Part shown: in pieces, positions 9,325 to 18,701 of the stretch
Position numbering within the stretch: position 1 is the first letter of the stretch
Layout of the letters: every line of letters begins with the position of its first letter
From: Minisyncoccota bacterium
GTDB taxonomy: Bacteria; Patescibacteriota; Minisyncoccia; UBA6257; 2-01-FULL-56-20
Assembly: GCA_031291905.1 (NCBI GenBank)
Contig: JARLIC010000137.1
Span: 1-51,761, forward strand
Length of the DNA: 51,761 bases
Reading direction: 5' to 3'
Translations under genes and position numbers: made by a program
Notes under the pieces: generated by a model
Told to the model about the DNA's origin: nothing
The model's database searches: none
What the model saw: only the letters and a program-made list of their open reading frames with translations

Positions 9325-9533
9325 ACAACGAGACAAAAGAAGCCGTCCTGAAAGCCCGAACCCTTCTAGGAGACTGCCGTCGCGAGACGCTGTTCGCCCT
9401 GATGTCGGATGTCAAAGAGGAGCAAATCATCCGGGGGTTGCTCGACAAGCTCAACGACCTGGAAGAGAAACTTGATGACGTTGAAGATGCGTTGAAGTCG
9501 GCCGAACTGCCGTGCGTGCGGAGAAAACTATGA
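9321..9533 (+). CDS. Coiled-coil small protein
   Basis: ATGA overlap; LLDKLNDLEEKLDDVEDALKSAE. Confidence 0.6.
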   Translation: MNNETKEAVLKARTLLGDCRRETLFALMSDVKEEQIIRGLLDKLNDLEEKLDDVEDALKSAELPCVRRKL

Positions 9534-9760
9534 CCCAACGCGAGTGGTATGTGAATTTGTCCGTGAACCTGAACCACGTCTGCGATGCGGACGACGAGGA
9601 CCGGCGGTTGATCGTCCTATACCTGCGAATAGCCACTGACTGCCGTGCGACCGGGAGACGCCGGGATTCCGAAGGAGCAATGAACGCGGCGAGCGAGATG
9701 GTTAAGCGGGCGTGCAGGAAGAAGCAGGAGGCTATCGAAAAAGCGGAGGAGAGCAAGTGA
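9530..9760 (+). CDS. Hypothetical protein
   Basis: Overlap with upstream ORF. Confidence 0.6.
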   Translation: MTQREWYVNLSVNLNHVCDADDEDRRLIVLYLRIATDCRATGRRRDSEGAMNAASEMVKRACRKKQEAIEKAEESK

Positions 9761-9795
9761 TTTTCCTTGCTTTCAGTCCTGCGTGCTGGTAAAGT
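9761..9795 (+). promoter_or_regulatory. Promoter with recurring motif
   Basis: TTTTCCTTGCTTTC; TTGCTT (9767-9772), 17-nt spacer, TAAAGT (9790-9795). Confidence 0.5.
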
Positions 9796-9839
9796 AAGGT
9801 CTACGCGTTTAAGGTTGCCGTACAGTCCAGGAGAAATCG

Positions 9840-10172
9840 ATGTATCACGAGTTCAGGTCGGACACCAAGAGAGCAGGGTGGGTCTTTACGTACACGGGTA
9901 AAGACTTGCTCCGCTCCGCTCAGTCCAAAAGGACGCACTACGCCGTCGCCGAGTCGTCCGCGAGGCAAGCCGTGGCAGACCTCATGCTCGACAAGTCGAT
10001 TCCAGCGAGCGACAAGCGAATCGAGGAAGCCCGAAAGGCCGTCGAGACCAACGGGTCAATTCACGAACAGCTCGTGGTTTGGTGCCATGAATTTATCCGG
10101 CATCCAGAACGCGAGTACTTCCTGGCACTTGGCGACGTGGTGTTTTTCGGGATCACTGACAGCGAGGAGTGA
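9840..10172 (+). CDS. Hypothetical protein
   Basis: First ORF after the 9.77 kb promoter; SD ccaggag. Confidence 0.65.
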   Translation: MYHEFRSDTKRAGWVFTYTGKDLLRSAQSKRTHYAVAESSARQAVADLMLDKSIPASDKRIEEARKAVETNGSIHEQLVVWCHEFIRHPEREYFLALGDVVFFGITDSEE

Positions 10173-10174
10173 GC

Positions 10175-10342
10175 ATGGTGCCAAAGTTGGTTGATCGGCT
10201 TGGCATGAGGTACGGACGATCGACTGTATCGAAAGAGCCAAGCCTTACGCAGGGACTGCATCCTGACGCTGCTTATGCGATTGCAGGAAAACGCATGCGG
10301 CAGTGGAAACGGTCGCCGTGCAGTCAAGGAGAAACTGAATGA
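10175..10342 (+). CDS. Small hypothetical protein
   Basis: GAGGAGTGAGC-ATG; ends overlapping next start. Confidence 0.45.
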   Translation: MVPKLVDRLGMRYGRSTVSKEPSLTQGLHPDAAYAIAGKRMRQWKRSPCSQGETE

Positions 10343-10614
10343 GATTCACGGTAAGGCAAAGCACGATCGAGACGATGAACGGCGAGTACGAGGTTCTGCC
10401 TACCGGACTCGTGCTGAAGACAGAAGAGGAGAGCGGCATCGCTTTTCAGAATCCGCTTAAGCCGGACATCGCCCATGTCATCAACTGGATGGTTGTCTTT
10501 GGCAGCCCTGGGGTGATTCAGATCAACGGCAAGAAGCACGCCTTGTCCACGGGGAACGCATGGCCGATTCTGGACGATCTGGGGTTTAGGGATTGGCGAA
10601 GGGATAAGGCGTGA
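10339..10614 (+). CDS. Hypothetical protein
   Basis: Overlapping start/stop. Confidence 0.65.
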   Translation: MRFTVRQSTIETMNGEYEVLPTGLVLKTEEESGIAFQNPLKPDIAHVINWMVVFGSPGVIQINGKKHALSTGNAWPILDDLGFRDWRRDKA

Positions 10615-10934
10615 GTCTTGACGTTTACCTTGAAGTCGTGATGCCGACCAATGTCTACTCGGCCAATATCACGCACAATCTCAATGCGATGGCTGCGGAA
10701 GCAGACATCTGCAATGAGCTATGGCGACCCGAAGAAATCGGGATCACCAAGGCTCATCAGTTAATCGAGCCGCTGACGAAAGGCTTGGCGTTGCTCAAGT
10801 CCGACCCAGCGAGGTTCGAGGCGCTGAATGCCAAGAACGGCTGGGGCTTGTACAAGAACTTCGTGCCGTGGGTCGAGGACTACCTTGAAGCGTGCAAAGA
10901 GAACCCCGAAGCGGATGTGAGGGCGAGCAGATGA
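10611..10934 (+). CDS. Hypothetical protein
   Basis: GTGA overlap; SLDVYLEV...LWRPEEIGI. Confidence 0.65.
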   Translation: MSLDVYLEVVMPTNVYSANITHNLNAMAAEADICNELWRPEEIGITKAHQLIEPLTKGLALLKSDPARFEALNAKNGWGLYKNFVPWVEDYLEACKENPEADVRASR

Positions 10935-11167
10935 GCGAACTTGGCGAGCAGGTCCTCGCATCGCTTCAAGAAGCCATCGATGCGATGGAATCGGGCGAAC
11001 CGCTTCCGTCCAGTGCGTGGTACGCAACCGAGATTGTATGCCAGGGGTGCGGCGACGGTCGGGTAATTCGACGAGATCGAACCGAGCCCGACGGCTTGTT
11101 TGAAACGACGTTCGTGTGTCGGGATTGCAACTCGGCGTTCTGGTTGGAGAGAGAATCAAATGGGTAA
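10931..11167 (+). CDS. Zinc-ribbon protein
   Basis: CQGCGDG...CRDCNSAFW. Confidence 0.65.
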   Translation: MSELGEQVLASLQEAIDAMESGEPLPSSAWYATEIVCQGCGDGRVIRRDRTEPDGLFETTFVCRDCNSAFWLERESNG

Positions 11168-11660
11168 CGCTAAAGATCAATGGGACGACAAATGGATGGC
11201 AGCACAGTGTGGGCGGCTCAGAGACAATTACGACGACATGTGCGACCACCTCAAGAAAGTGGGCGAAAAGGAAGTAGAGCGATTCGACGAGGCGGTCGCT
11301 CGGTCCCCAAAAGAGAGCCACCCTGAGTCCGCCCGAGAATTTCTTGAGACATGCTCAAGTATTGAAGCAATCTTCAGGGAAGCCATGCTGGCCGAAAACA
11401 ACTGGCGAGACGTAGGAACGGAGGCGAATAAGCGGCTCAAGAAGCTGATGGCACTCACTGAAGCCTTGAACTCCGCTACACTCACACTATTAACCGGCTC
11501 AGTAGTGGCGATGACGATAGCGGCGAACTACCACACTTCGGATCACAGCAACGGCGACCGGCTGTTTGCGCTTGCCGCTGGGATTCTTGCCTTAGCAGGC
11601 ATCGCGCACATGGCGGTGCGTCTGGTTCTGAAGAAGATCGACGCGACCACGGAGGGGTGA
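11160..11660 (+). CDS. Membrane protein with two C-terminal TM segments
   Basis: LLTGSVVAMTIAANY and LFALAAGILALAGIAHMAVRLVL. Confidence 0.6.
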   Translation: MGNAKDQWDDKWMAAQCGRLRDNYDDMCDHLKKVGEKEVERFDEAVARSPKESHPESAREFLETCSSIEAIFREAMLAENNWRDVGTEANKRLKKLMALTEALNSATLTLLTGSVVAMTIAANYHTSDHSNGDRLFALAAGILALAGIAHMAVRLVLKKIDATTEG

Positions 11661-11941
11661 TGATGGAACCCATGGGGAACTGGACGCACCAAGATAACTA
11701 CGCCAGCGAGTTCTTGGGTCGCAAGGGGGAAGCCGACGAGATCATCAAGCAGGCTAGGAAGGCCGATGCAAGAGCAAGGCGAACCGCCGGCCTCATGTAC
11801 TGGATGCTCAACGCCGGGTTCGCTGTCGCGGTTGCGGCCTACGCATTGAACATCGCGTTCAATACGCCAGGGTGGCCAATTGGAATCGGCGGGGCGATCA
11901 TGGCGGTTCCGATTGCGTGGTGTTGGAAGGAGGGGTTATGA
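11657..11941 (+). CDS. Small two-TM membrane protein
   Basis: FAVAVAAYALNIAF...IGGAIMAVPIAWCW. Confidence 0.6.
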   Translation: MMMEPMGNWTHQDNYASEFLGRKGEADEIIKQARKADARARRTAGLMYWMLNAGFAVAVAAYALNIAFNTPGWPIGIGGAIMAVPIAWCWKEGL

Positions 11942-12141
11942 GCGACGAGCCAAAATCCCTATCGATCATCTTGACGTTGTTCGACGACGATAGCGTCCGA
12001 GAGAAACTGACGGTAATGACCAAATTGGAAGCCATGACGGACGACTCGCGAAACCCGGACGACGGATTCTATGAGAAGCTTGAGGATGAGTTCCTCCAAA
12101 TTGGCAAGACGTACCGGCTTACTTTCGAGGAAGTGGAATGA
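11938..12141 (+). CDS. Hypothetical protein
   Basis: ATGA overlap. Confidence 0.6.
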   Translation: MSDEPKSLSIILTLFDDDSVREKLTVMTKLEAMTDDSRNPDDGFYEKLEDEFLQIGKTYRLTFEEVE

Positions 12142-12536
12142 GCGACAAGAAGACGGCCAAGGTTTACCTGTTGGTGGAGTGCGAGGTTGAAGAGATCAAC
12201 TGGGCGGGATCGACAGAGGAACGTGTTATCGACACTCTCGACCACATCCTGTTCAACGGCTGTGCCGGCATGAAGAATAAGGGTTATCGGACGGAATGGC
12301 TTGGGCCAATGGTGTTTCATAAGCCGACCACACTTCCCGGCGACATTAAAGACATCCTCTGGCGAGACAGCGTTAGGCACCTGCCGCTGCACAAGCAGTT
12401 AGAAGCAGCCATCATTGAAAACAGCAAGGGTCCGGCGAAAGAGCGACTTCAGGAGATGATCGATCGCGGGGCGATCAATGAGAAGGGCGAAGTTCTGCTG
12501 AGAGGGCCGGGCGACCACGAGGACACTGGCCCGTGA
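12138..12536 (+). CDS. Hypothetical protein
   Basis: ATGA overlap. Confidence 0.65.
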   Translation: MSDKKTAKVYLLVECEVEEINWAGSTEERVIDTLDHILFNGCAGMKNKGYRTEWLGPMVFHKPTTLPGDIKDILWRDSVRHLPLHKQLEAAIIENSKGPAKERLQEMIDRGAINEKGEVLLRGPGDHEDTGP

Positions 12537-12763
12537 GCGAAGAACGCCAGTTGATCTTGATCAACACCGAAGCCCAGATGTACGTCAAGCCGCATGTGGC
12601 TCGGTATCTGAGGATTATCGAAGAGATCAAGCAGTATCAGGAGACCGGGGTTTGGCAACACGCCGTGGCCGAAAGGCGAGTGCCAAACCAGGCGGCGGAT
12701 GTGATTAACGTGCAAGACATGGCGGATGAACTGGTGAGGATGCTGGAGGAGCAGGGCGGATGA
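12533..12763 (+). CDS. Hypothetical protein
   Basis: GTGA overlap. Confidence 0.6.
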   Translation: MSEERQLILINTEAQMYVKPHVARYLRIIEEIKQYQETGVWQHAVAERRVPNQAADVINVQDMADELVRMLEEQGG

Positions 12764-13143
12764 GCGACAACGCCAATAGCAAATTTTGGAACCGAGGCCA
12801 TCGAGCATTTGATCGACTTGCGGCGCAGGCGAGACTGCTTGTCCCAAATCTCGATCGTGCCTCGGGCAGCCCGACGTCCGAAGCTATTGAGAAGATTGGA
12901 GCTACAATCGGCGAGATTGAGGCGAGGCTTACCGAAGCCAAGGCGTTCCACGCAATCCTCAAGACCAAATCGGACCTGAAGCCACAAGCCAGACTCAAAG
13001 ATTTTCATCCTGGCGTTCTCGACAGTGCGTTCGCGATCTTCGCTAGTACAGTAGACAACAAAGGCGACGAGGCTATTCAAGCCGCAGAGGCCAAATTTAA
13101 AGACGAGTGGCGCAAAGCCAAGGCGGAGGAAGACTCGAAATGA
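12760..13143 (+). CDS. Hypothetical protein
   Basis: ATGA overlap. Confidence 0.65.
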   Translation: MSDNANSKFWNRGHRAFDRLAAQARLLVPNLDRASGSPTSEAIEKIGATIGEIEARLTEAKAFHAILKTKSDLKPQARLKDFHPGVLDSAFAIFASTVDNKGDEAIQAAEAKFKDEWRKAKAEEDSK

Positions 13144-13409
13144 GCGATAACGCGACGATCGTCAAGATTCTGGATAGGGCGGCGGAGTACGCCGAGTTGG
13201 GCCAGGACTGTTTGACATCCTTGTGGCATGGCCATGTGGCTGCGTTTCCTGGACGCCCGGGGCGAGAATTTGAGGCCGCCGTTAACGCCGTTGGCATGCA
13301 TCTTGGACTCACGACGTTCAACCCATGGAACGACGATCCAGGCCGCACCCAGCAGGAAGTCGTCGACACGCTCAGGGCCGTGGCGAGGAAGTTGGAGGCG
13401 GAAGGATGA
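13140..13409 (+). CDS. DUF6197-like protein (family B)
   Basis: NPWNDDPGRTQQEVVDTLRAVARKLE signature shared with 24360 and 24650 ORFs. Confidence 0.55.
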   Translation: MSDNATIVKILDRAAEYAELGQDCLTSLWHGHVAAFPGRPGREFEAAVNAVGMHLGLTTFNPWNDDPGRTQQEVVDTLRAVARKLEAEG

Positions 13410-13552
13410 AGCTGACCTGGAGCGAAATGTCGCCGTTCGTCATCACGTCATGCGTCGCCGTTATACTGGCGTTGGCGGTGGCCAGGACGACGCAGAACTT
13501 CAATAAGCTCTACAAGACCGCGAACGCCCCCGCGAAGGAGACGAATCCATGA
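13406..13552 (+). CDS. Single-TM small protein
   Basis: SPFVITSCVAVILALAVART. Confidence 0.55.
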   Translation: MKLTWSEMSPFVITSCVAVILALAVARTTQNFNKLYKTANAPAKETNP

Positions 13553-13785
13553 CTATAATTCCCGTGACGTACGAGATTGAACTGCCGGACGAGGTGGACG
13601 CGGTGGGAGGAGTGCTAGTCTTCGAGTGGGCTGGACGCGCAATTGTCAATATTGAGCACACCGATGGAAGTTGGTCGGCCTGGATGGGGAGTTGCTATGC
13701 GTGGAAGGACAGGTGGGCCACGTGCAGAGAAAACGAAACATGGAACGGCTACATTGTTGACGGTGGAAAGTGGATCAGGAAATAG
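13549..13785 (+). CDS. Hypothetical protein
   Basis: ATGA overlap. Confidence 0.6.
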   Translation: MTIIPVTYEIELPDEVDAVGGVLVFEWAGRAIVNIEHTDGSWSAWMGSCYAWKDRWATCRENETWNGYIVDGGKWIRK

Positions 13786-13796
13786 GAGGGGGAAAG

Positions 13797-14018
13797 ATGA
13801 GAGACCGAGACATCGCCGAACAGGTTTCCGGATGGTTCAAGGCGGCCATGCGAGACACTCTCGAATCCAACCCGCACGCGGTGCTGCCGTCGAACCCGGA
13901 TTGCCAAGGTCCAACTGGGCCGCATCCCTACACAGACATCGCCTATAAAGCCGGAGTCGAGATCGCCGAGCAAATCATGCGGGATCGGGCGACTGGAGCT
14001 GAGTTGTCGGATAGGTGA
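13797..14018 (+). CDS. Hypothetical protein
   Basis: SD aggaggggg before ATGAGAGAC. Confidence 0.6.
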   Translation: MRDRDIAEQVSGWFKAAMRDTLESNPHAVLPSNPDCQGPTGPHPYTDIAYKAGVEIAEQIMRDRATGAELSDR

Positions 14019-14028
14019 AGGAGAAACC

Positions 14029-14277
14029 ATGAAGCCCAAAGTGAAGACGATCATCATGACGTGCTCAATAAGCCCGTCGCAGTGGGTTGGAAAGACGGAG
14101 AATGGAAGTGATCTTTATATCCGTTATCGATGGGGAGGATTGAGCGTTGATGTGAATGACATCGAGATCCTATACGCCGACTGCGGTCACGGCTACGACG
14201 GCGAGATGACGACCGCCAGGATGATGGGGCTAACCAAAGACGTGCTTGACTGGTCGGAAGCGGAGGTGGAAGGATGA
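14029..14277 (+). CDS. Hypothetical protein, family C
   Basis: SQWVGKTENGSDLYIRYRWGGLSVD similar to 18698 ORF. Confidence 0.65.
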   Translation: MKPKVKTIIMTCSISPSQWVGKTENGSDLYIRYRWGGLSVDVNDIEILYADCGHGYDGEMTTARMMGLTKDVLDWSEAEVEG

Positions 14278-14498
14278 GCATGACCGCCTTGCGGAGCAAC
14301 GAGTGCACCAACTTCTGTATGAGCGGGCGACGGTTTCTGCTCAAAGTTGGGTCTGCTGATTACGGGAGGCGATTTGCCGTATGCGTCCACATCGGCAGGA
14401 TGAAGGAAGCCGACGAAATCTGGCGGCACAACCATCATCGCGAGCTTCCGTTTAAGGATTGCGAGTGCCAGTACTGCAATCAATGGAGGGAAGAATGA
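14274..14498 (+). CDS. Hypothetical protein
   Basis: ATGA overlap; CECQYCNQW. Confidence 0.6.
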   Translation: MSMTALRSNECTNFCMSGRRFLLKVGSADYGRRFAVCVHIGRMKEADEIWRHNHHRELPFKDCECQYCNQWREE

Positions 14499-14590
14499 GA
14501 AGCCTGCCACGGAACGTCGAACTGGCCGTAGACCTTGTCCTCAAGAAGATGGATGACCAACTTGGCGGCTTGGGCCGGGAAGATAGGTAA
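14495..14590 (+). CDS. Very small protein
   Basis: MRSLPRNVELAVDLVLKKMDDQLGGLGREDR; ATGA overlap; possibly truncated at TAA. Confidence 0.35.
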   Translation: MRSLPRNVELAVDLVLKKMDDQLGGLGREDR

Positions 14591-14661
14591 GCAGCGATCG
14601 ACTACCTGATTGCGTGGCTCAAAGATGGCTCTCGGTGGAATAAAGAGGCGGAGGAGGAAGA

Positions 14662-14880
14662 ATGAGACGGATCGACCCAGCACCGCCACGAAGGGGCGAC
14701 AGGCGGGAACGCCAGTGGTTCGCTTGGCTCTCGGTCGATATCGTCTATCCCGACCTGTCTCGCGAGTCTCGCTGGCTGGAGACAGTCAGAGTCGAAGAGG
14801 AATACGTCCCTGATACTTCGGTAAATAATTGCTACTGGGCAAAGCGAAGGTTCCTTGAGCCGGAGAGAAAGGGGAAATGA
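14662..14880 (+). CDS. Hypothetical protein
   Basis: SD gaggagg before ATG. Confidence 0.55.
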   Translation: MRRIDPAPPRRGDRRERQWFAWLSVDIVYPDLSRESRWLETVRVEEEYVPDTSVNNCYWAKRRFLEPERKGK

Positions 14881-15074
14881 TTGGCACAAACGGCTGGCGA
14901 AAACTGAACGTGCTCGAAGCGATCGAGTTCAGCAAGAGTCGCGTAGTCGAACTGCACAGGCCCCAAGACGATGGCTTTTATGAGTCGATTAGGTTCACTG
15001 ACGGCGCCCGACTTATCGCCAGGACTGGTAAAGCGAGAGGCGAAGTAGAGTTTTACGCGAAGGAGGACCGATGA
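14877..15074 (+). CDS. Hypothetical protein
   Basis: ATGA overlap. Confidence 0.6.
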   Translation: MIGTNGWRKLNVLEAIEFSKSRVVELHRPQDDGFYESIRFTDGARLIARTGKARGEVEFYAKEDR

Positions 15075-15310
15075 TCGACCCTTATTCGTTCTACCGAAAG
15101 CCGCTCGACGAACAATCCGTGATTCTGGAGAAGGAAGCGGAGCAACTATGTAACGCAGTCAAGAAGCTCTGGGAAGCAGACAAGGACTATGCGAAGTACA
15201 AGGTCTGGCGGCAGGCTTGCGATTTCTACACCCTGACGTTTCAGCACCGGACGTTCGTTCAAGAGGAGCTGTTTGATCGTCGAGAATCCAATGAAGGGAG
15301 AGAAGGATGA
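15071..15310 (+). CDS. Hypothetical protein
   Basis: ATGA overlap. Confidence 0.6.
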   Translation: MIDPYSFYRKPLDEQSVILEKEAEQLCNAVKKLWEADKDYAKYKVWRQACDFYTLTFQHRTFVQEELFDRRESNEGREG

Positions 15311-15558
15311 GCGAGAAACTGAAATGCCCGTCGTGCTTCAATATGACGATTACCTTTCACTTCCTTCACTGCTTCGTGCCGCCCAACAGGATAAGCTATC
15401 AATGCGATAACGAGGAGTGTGGATTCAGGCTCTATGCCCCAGAATGGAAATGGCCGACCCAAGCATTGGTTGTCGACTTCATTCGAAGTGCCCAAGATGA
15501 GAGCTTTACTCCGGTCCAACAACGAAGGATCAAGACGACGGAAGTAGGTGAGGGATGA
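15307..15558 (+). CDS. Zinc-binding hypothetical protein
   Basis: CPSCFN...CDNEECGFRLY. Confidence 0.65.
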   Translation: MSEKLKCPSCFNMTITFHFLHCFVPPNRISYQCDNEECGFRLYAPEWKWPTQALVVDFIRSAQDESFTPVQQRRIKTTEVGEG

Positions 15559-16196
15559 GTGAGAAACGCGATAGAGGACGTTTGAACGACGACGCGCCGA
15601 AACACAGAAATTTCAAGCACGGAGAGGGCACCAAGGACAGGCTGTACCGGATTTGGAGCGGGATGAAAACTCGCTGCTATAACGACAACGAGCCTGCGTA
15701 CCCAAGATATGGGGGCCGAGGGATTACAATCCATGAGTCTTGGCTGACCGACTATGTTGCATTCAAATCATGGGCGCTCAGCAATGGATATTCGAACGAA
15801 CTCACTATTGATCGGATTGACAACGACGGGAACTACGAGCCCGGCAATTGCCGGTGGATAACACGCAAGGAACAGAACAGAAACAGAAGATCCAATGTAA
15901 TGGCCACGGCATTCGGCGAAACCAAGAGTGTCGCCGAATGGGCTGATGATCCGCGATGTTGCGTAGACTACGAATGCTTGATAGAACGAATAAGATATGG
16001 CCATGATCCAGAAACGGCGATCACAAAGCCATCAACAAGCTACGCGAACTTCGGAACACTGGGAAAGGACGCCATTCTTGGTATCAGGCAAAGACGCCAG
16101 GAAGGACATCTACTTAAAACAATAGCCGTGGAATTCAATACAACAATTTGCAATGTCTGCATGATCGTCAATCGGAAAACTTGGAGACACATATGA
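15555..16196 (+). CDS. HNH homing-type endonuclease
   Basis: GGRGITIHESW...ELTIDRIDNDGNYEPGNCRWITRKEQNRNRR; paralog of the - strand ORF at 42914-43639. Confidence 0.8.
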   Translation: MSEKRDRGRLNDDAPKHRNFKHGEGTKDRLYRIWSGMKTRCYNDNEPAYPRYGGRGITIHESWLTDYVAFKSWALSNGYSNELTIDRIDNDGNYEPGNCRWITRKEQNRNRRSNVMATAFGETKSVAEWADDPRCCVDYECLIERIRYGHDPETAITKPSTSYANFGTLGKDAILGIRQRRQEGHLLKTIAVEFNTTICNVCMIVNRKTWRHI

Positions 16197-16645
16197 CCAT
16201 GAAGATCTGTTTCTTGGACATTGATGGCGTTTTGAATCGCCACCAATACAACGAAATGTCGCAATCCAACTCTGTCGACCCAGAATGCGTGGCGAGGCTG
16301 AATCGCATCCTGATCGAGACCGACGCCCGCATTGTCCTTTCCTCGGCGTGGCGATATATGCTCATCGGCAAAGCCATGAGCCTCGTCGGATTTGACTACC
16401 TGCTGAGAACGCACGGCGTTGTCGCCAATCGCCTGGTGGGGCGGACGCCGGCCGACGAGGAAGTCAAAGAGCGCGGCTGGCAGATTCATCAGTGGCGAAA
16501 AGATAACGGCCATTGCGGGAAGTACGTAGTCATCGATGACATGGACCTGCATATCTCGCCGTTGCATCCGTTCGTTCAACCCCAGGGCGACATCGGGCTG
16601 ACCGACGCCGACGCGGACAAAGCGATCTCGATCCTGAAAGGATGA
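16193..16645 (+). CDS. HAD-superfamily domain protein
   Basis: CFLDIDGVLN motif I, VLSSAWR motif II, VIDDMD. Confidence 0.8.
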   Translation: MTMKICFLDIDGVLNRHQYNEMSQSNSVDPECVARLNRILIETDARIVLSSAWRYMLIGKAMSLVGFDYLLRTHGVVANRLVGRTPADEEVKERGWQIHQWRKDNGHCGKYVVIDDMDLHISPLHPFVQPQGDIGLTDADADKAISILKG

Positions 16646-17016
16646 TCATGAGCGAGACCCGATTCTGTCCAGCCACCATGTGCCCACTCTTTGCGCCGGA
16701 TGGATCGCCGTGGACCGGAGAGAAAGACGGGGTCTGCCCGAACCACGACGACATCGAAAACGATGGCTGCATGTTCTGGAGCAAAGACCATTGCGACGGA
16801 TGCCGCACGGCCGTGTCGCAGGTCTACGAGGTTCAACGCAAAGGCGGAACGCTCCAGATCGGGCCAGTCCAGCGGACCAAGACCAGCGTAACACCGAAGG
16901 AATTCGACTGCCCGAGATCGCATGAATGCCAGTGGCAGGCGGAATCCAGACCGAGCCTATGCCCGCCAAGGCTCGCTCTCAGTATCGGCGTCGATCCCAA
17001 ATCTTGTGCGTGGTGA
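16642..17016 (+). CDS. Cys-rich hypothetical protein
   Basis: Many cysteines, ATGA overlap. Confidence 0.65.
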   Translation: MIMSETRFCPATMCPLFAPDGSPWTGEKDGVCPNHDDIENDGCMFWSKDHCDGCRTAVSQVYEVQRKGGTLQIGPVQRTKTSVTPKEFDCPRSHECQWQAESRPSLCPPRLALSIGVDPKSCAW

Positions 17017-17028
17017 AACGGAGGAAGG

Positions 17029-17391
17029 ATGAGCGAGCCATGGACCATGAAGCCTTGCTTCTCTGGACCCGATTGCTGGTGCCGGATCATCGTCGACCCG
17101 GATGGACGGGAATGCAATGACTGCGGAGCCATGAACATAGCGAATTGTCAGTACGTCATCGACGCATTGAACAAGACGCCCGGCACGGAAACCAACGTTA
17201 ATGAACGACACCCTGTCCCGTGGCACATCGAATCAGTGAAGGAATGCGGATGCAGGTACGTCGTCACCACGGCGGGGCTAGGGGAGAACGATCTGGAGTA
17301 CTGCGTGTCCTGCGTCGGCCAGATCCGCAAGGAATACGTCGAACTGTTCGTGGAAGCGGTCAATGGGTTTTACAAGGAGATGCGCAGTTGA
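17029..17391 (+). CDS. Cys-rich hypothetical protein
   Basis: ATGAGCGAG after gaggaagg. Confidence 0.65.
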   Translation: MSEPWTMKPCFSGPDCWCRIIVDPDGRECNDCGAMNIANCQYVIDALNKTPGTETNVNERHPVPWHIESVKECGCRYVVTTAGLGENDLEYCVSCVGQIRKEYVELFVEAVNGFYKEMRS

Positions 17392-18221
17392 GCGACAAAG
17401 GACCAAGATTCAACATCTACGATACAACGATTATCATCTGGTCGGAAGCAAGGTCGGATCGCAAGTTGTACGACAAAATCCGCCGCATGCTGAAGCGGCA
17501 GCAGTTTAGTTGGATGAGAGATCCGCGTATCGTTAAGTTATATCCATCGCTCGCTTCGACGTTTCACTACGGATGCCTGAAGGGCTTGGAATTCTGTGCC
17601 GAGATTCACCCAGCGATGATCAAACTGGAGTTCTTCCAGAACTTCGTCACGGAGAATCGGAACGGCGGGAAGTACGACTTCGACAGGCTGAAGAAGATGC
17701 CCTACCTGATCCGCCTGCGATACCAGAAGGCAGTGAACAGCATTCGATCCATGCTTCTCAAAGAGGGTTTTGCGGACGACTCCAAGGTCACCCACAAGTC
17801 GGCCCTCGCTAACGTAATGCAGCGACGCAAGGAGCTGGAGGATTTCCAGGGCAAAGGATTCTATGCCCGCGAGCGCCAAAGCTACAACATTACGGACGGC
17901 GACGGCGTAGCCCTGAAAGACGGGGACGTGAGATACTTCTACGACCTCAACAACCGGCTCAGCAAGGCCACGGTCTACCACAACATTAACAATATGTGGT
18001 GGGCCGTATTCAACGAGTCCAGGTACACAAATATCGCCAGCTTCAGGCTGTTCTCATGGAAACCCGGATTGCCGAGGCGGAAATATCCAAAGCCGGAATC
18101 TCGCATCCAATCCCTGCTGGACACTGCGACGAAGCACATGGACTTCGAGCGTGCGATCGTCTATCGGGACCTACTGAAAGCCAGGAACCCGTCGTCGCTT
18201 GAAGTCTCGATTTCGGGTTAA
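17388..18221 (+). CDS. Unknown 277-aa protein with UVR-like C-terminal motif
   Basis: TTG start overlapping TGA; SRIQSLLDTATKHMDFERAIVYRDLLKA. Confidence 0.65.
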   Translation: MSDKGPRFNIYDTTIIIWSEARSDRKLYDKIRRMLKRQQFSWMRDPRIVKLYPSLASTFHYGCLKGLEFCAEIHPAMIKLEFFQNFVTENRNGGKYDFDRLKKMPYLIRLRYQKAVNSIRSMLLKEGFADDSKVTHKSALANVMQRRKELEDFQGKGFYARERQSYNITDGDGVALKDGDVRYFYDLNNRLSKATVYHNINNMWWAVFNESRYTNIASFRLFSWKPGLPRRKYPKPESRIQSLLDTATKHMDFERAIVYRDLLKARNPSSLEVSISG

Positions 18222-18241
18222 GCGTTTTATGGAGATAAGAC

Positions 18242-18457
18242 ATGAGCGAGCCGCACAATGTCAAGATCCTCATCGAACTGGACGTCTACGAGAGCGACGA
18301 CCAAAACGAAGCCAGCGAGAGAGCGTTCGGCGATATCCTCTGGATCATCGATCGACACTCGGAACTGGATGGAAATGGAATTCGGAAGCTCAGGCGGTAT
18401 TTTCACGATTCCATGCCGATGGTTGTGAGCAGGATTGGGGTGGTGAAAGATGAGTGA
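18242..18457 (+). CDS. Hypothetical protein
   Basis: SD + ATGAGCGAG. Confidence 0.6.
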   Translation: MSEPHNVKILIELDVYESDDQNEASERAFGDILWIIDRHSELDGNGIRKLRRYFHDSMPMVVSRIGVVKDE

Positions 18458-18701
18458 GGAATTGCAGCAGGGGGCTTCGAGGATTTGGAACAGAGTGCAA
18501 GTCGTCATTGATCTCGATGTTTGCCACAAGGAACAGTGGTACTGCGAGAAGCTGGCGAAAGAGACGGTCCAGTTCATGATGTCCAAGCAAAGCACCTACA
18601 TCGGAGATAGCCAGTATTACATCGACCTGTACGGCGACGACAAGTTCCCAATGATGTACGGCAAGATTGAAGCTCGGAAGCCTGTGGAGGATTGCCAGTG
18701 A
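18450..18701 (+). CDS. Hypothetical protein
   Basis: Overlap with upstream ORF. Confidence 0.6.
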   Translation: MSEELQQGASRIWNRVQVVIDLDVCHKEQWYCEKLAKETVQFMMSKQSTYIGDSQYYIDLYGDDKFPMMYGKIEARKPVEDCQ

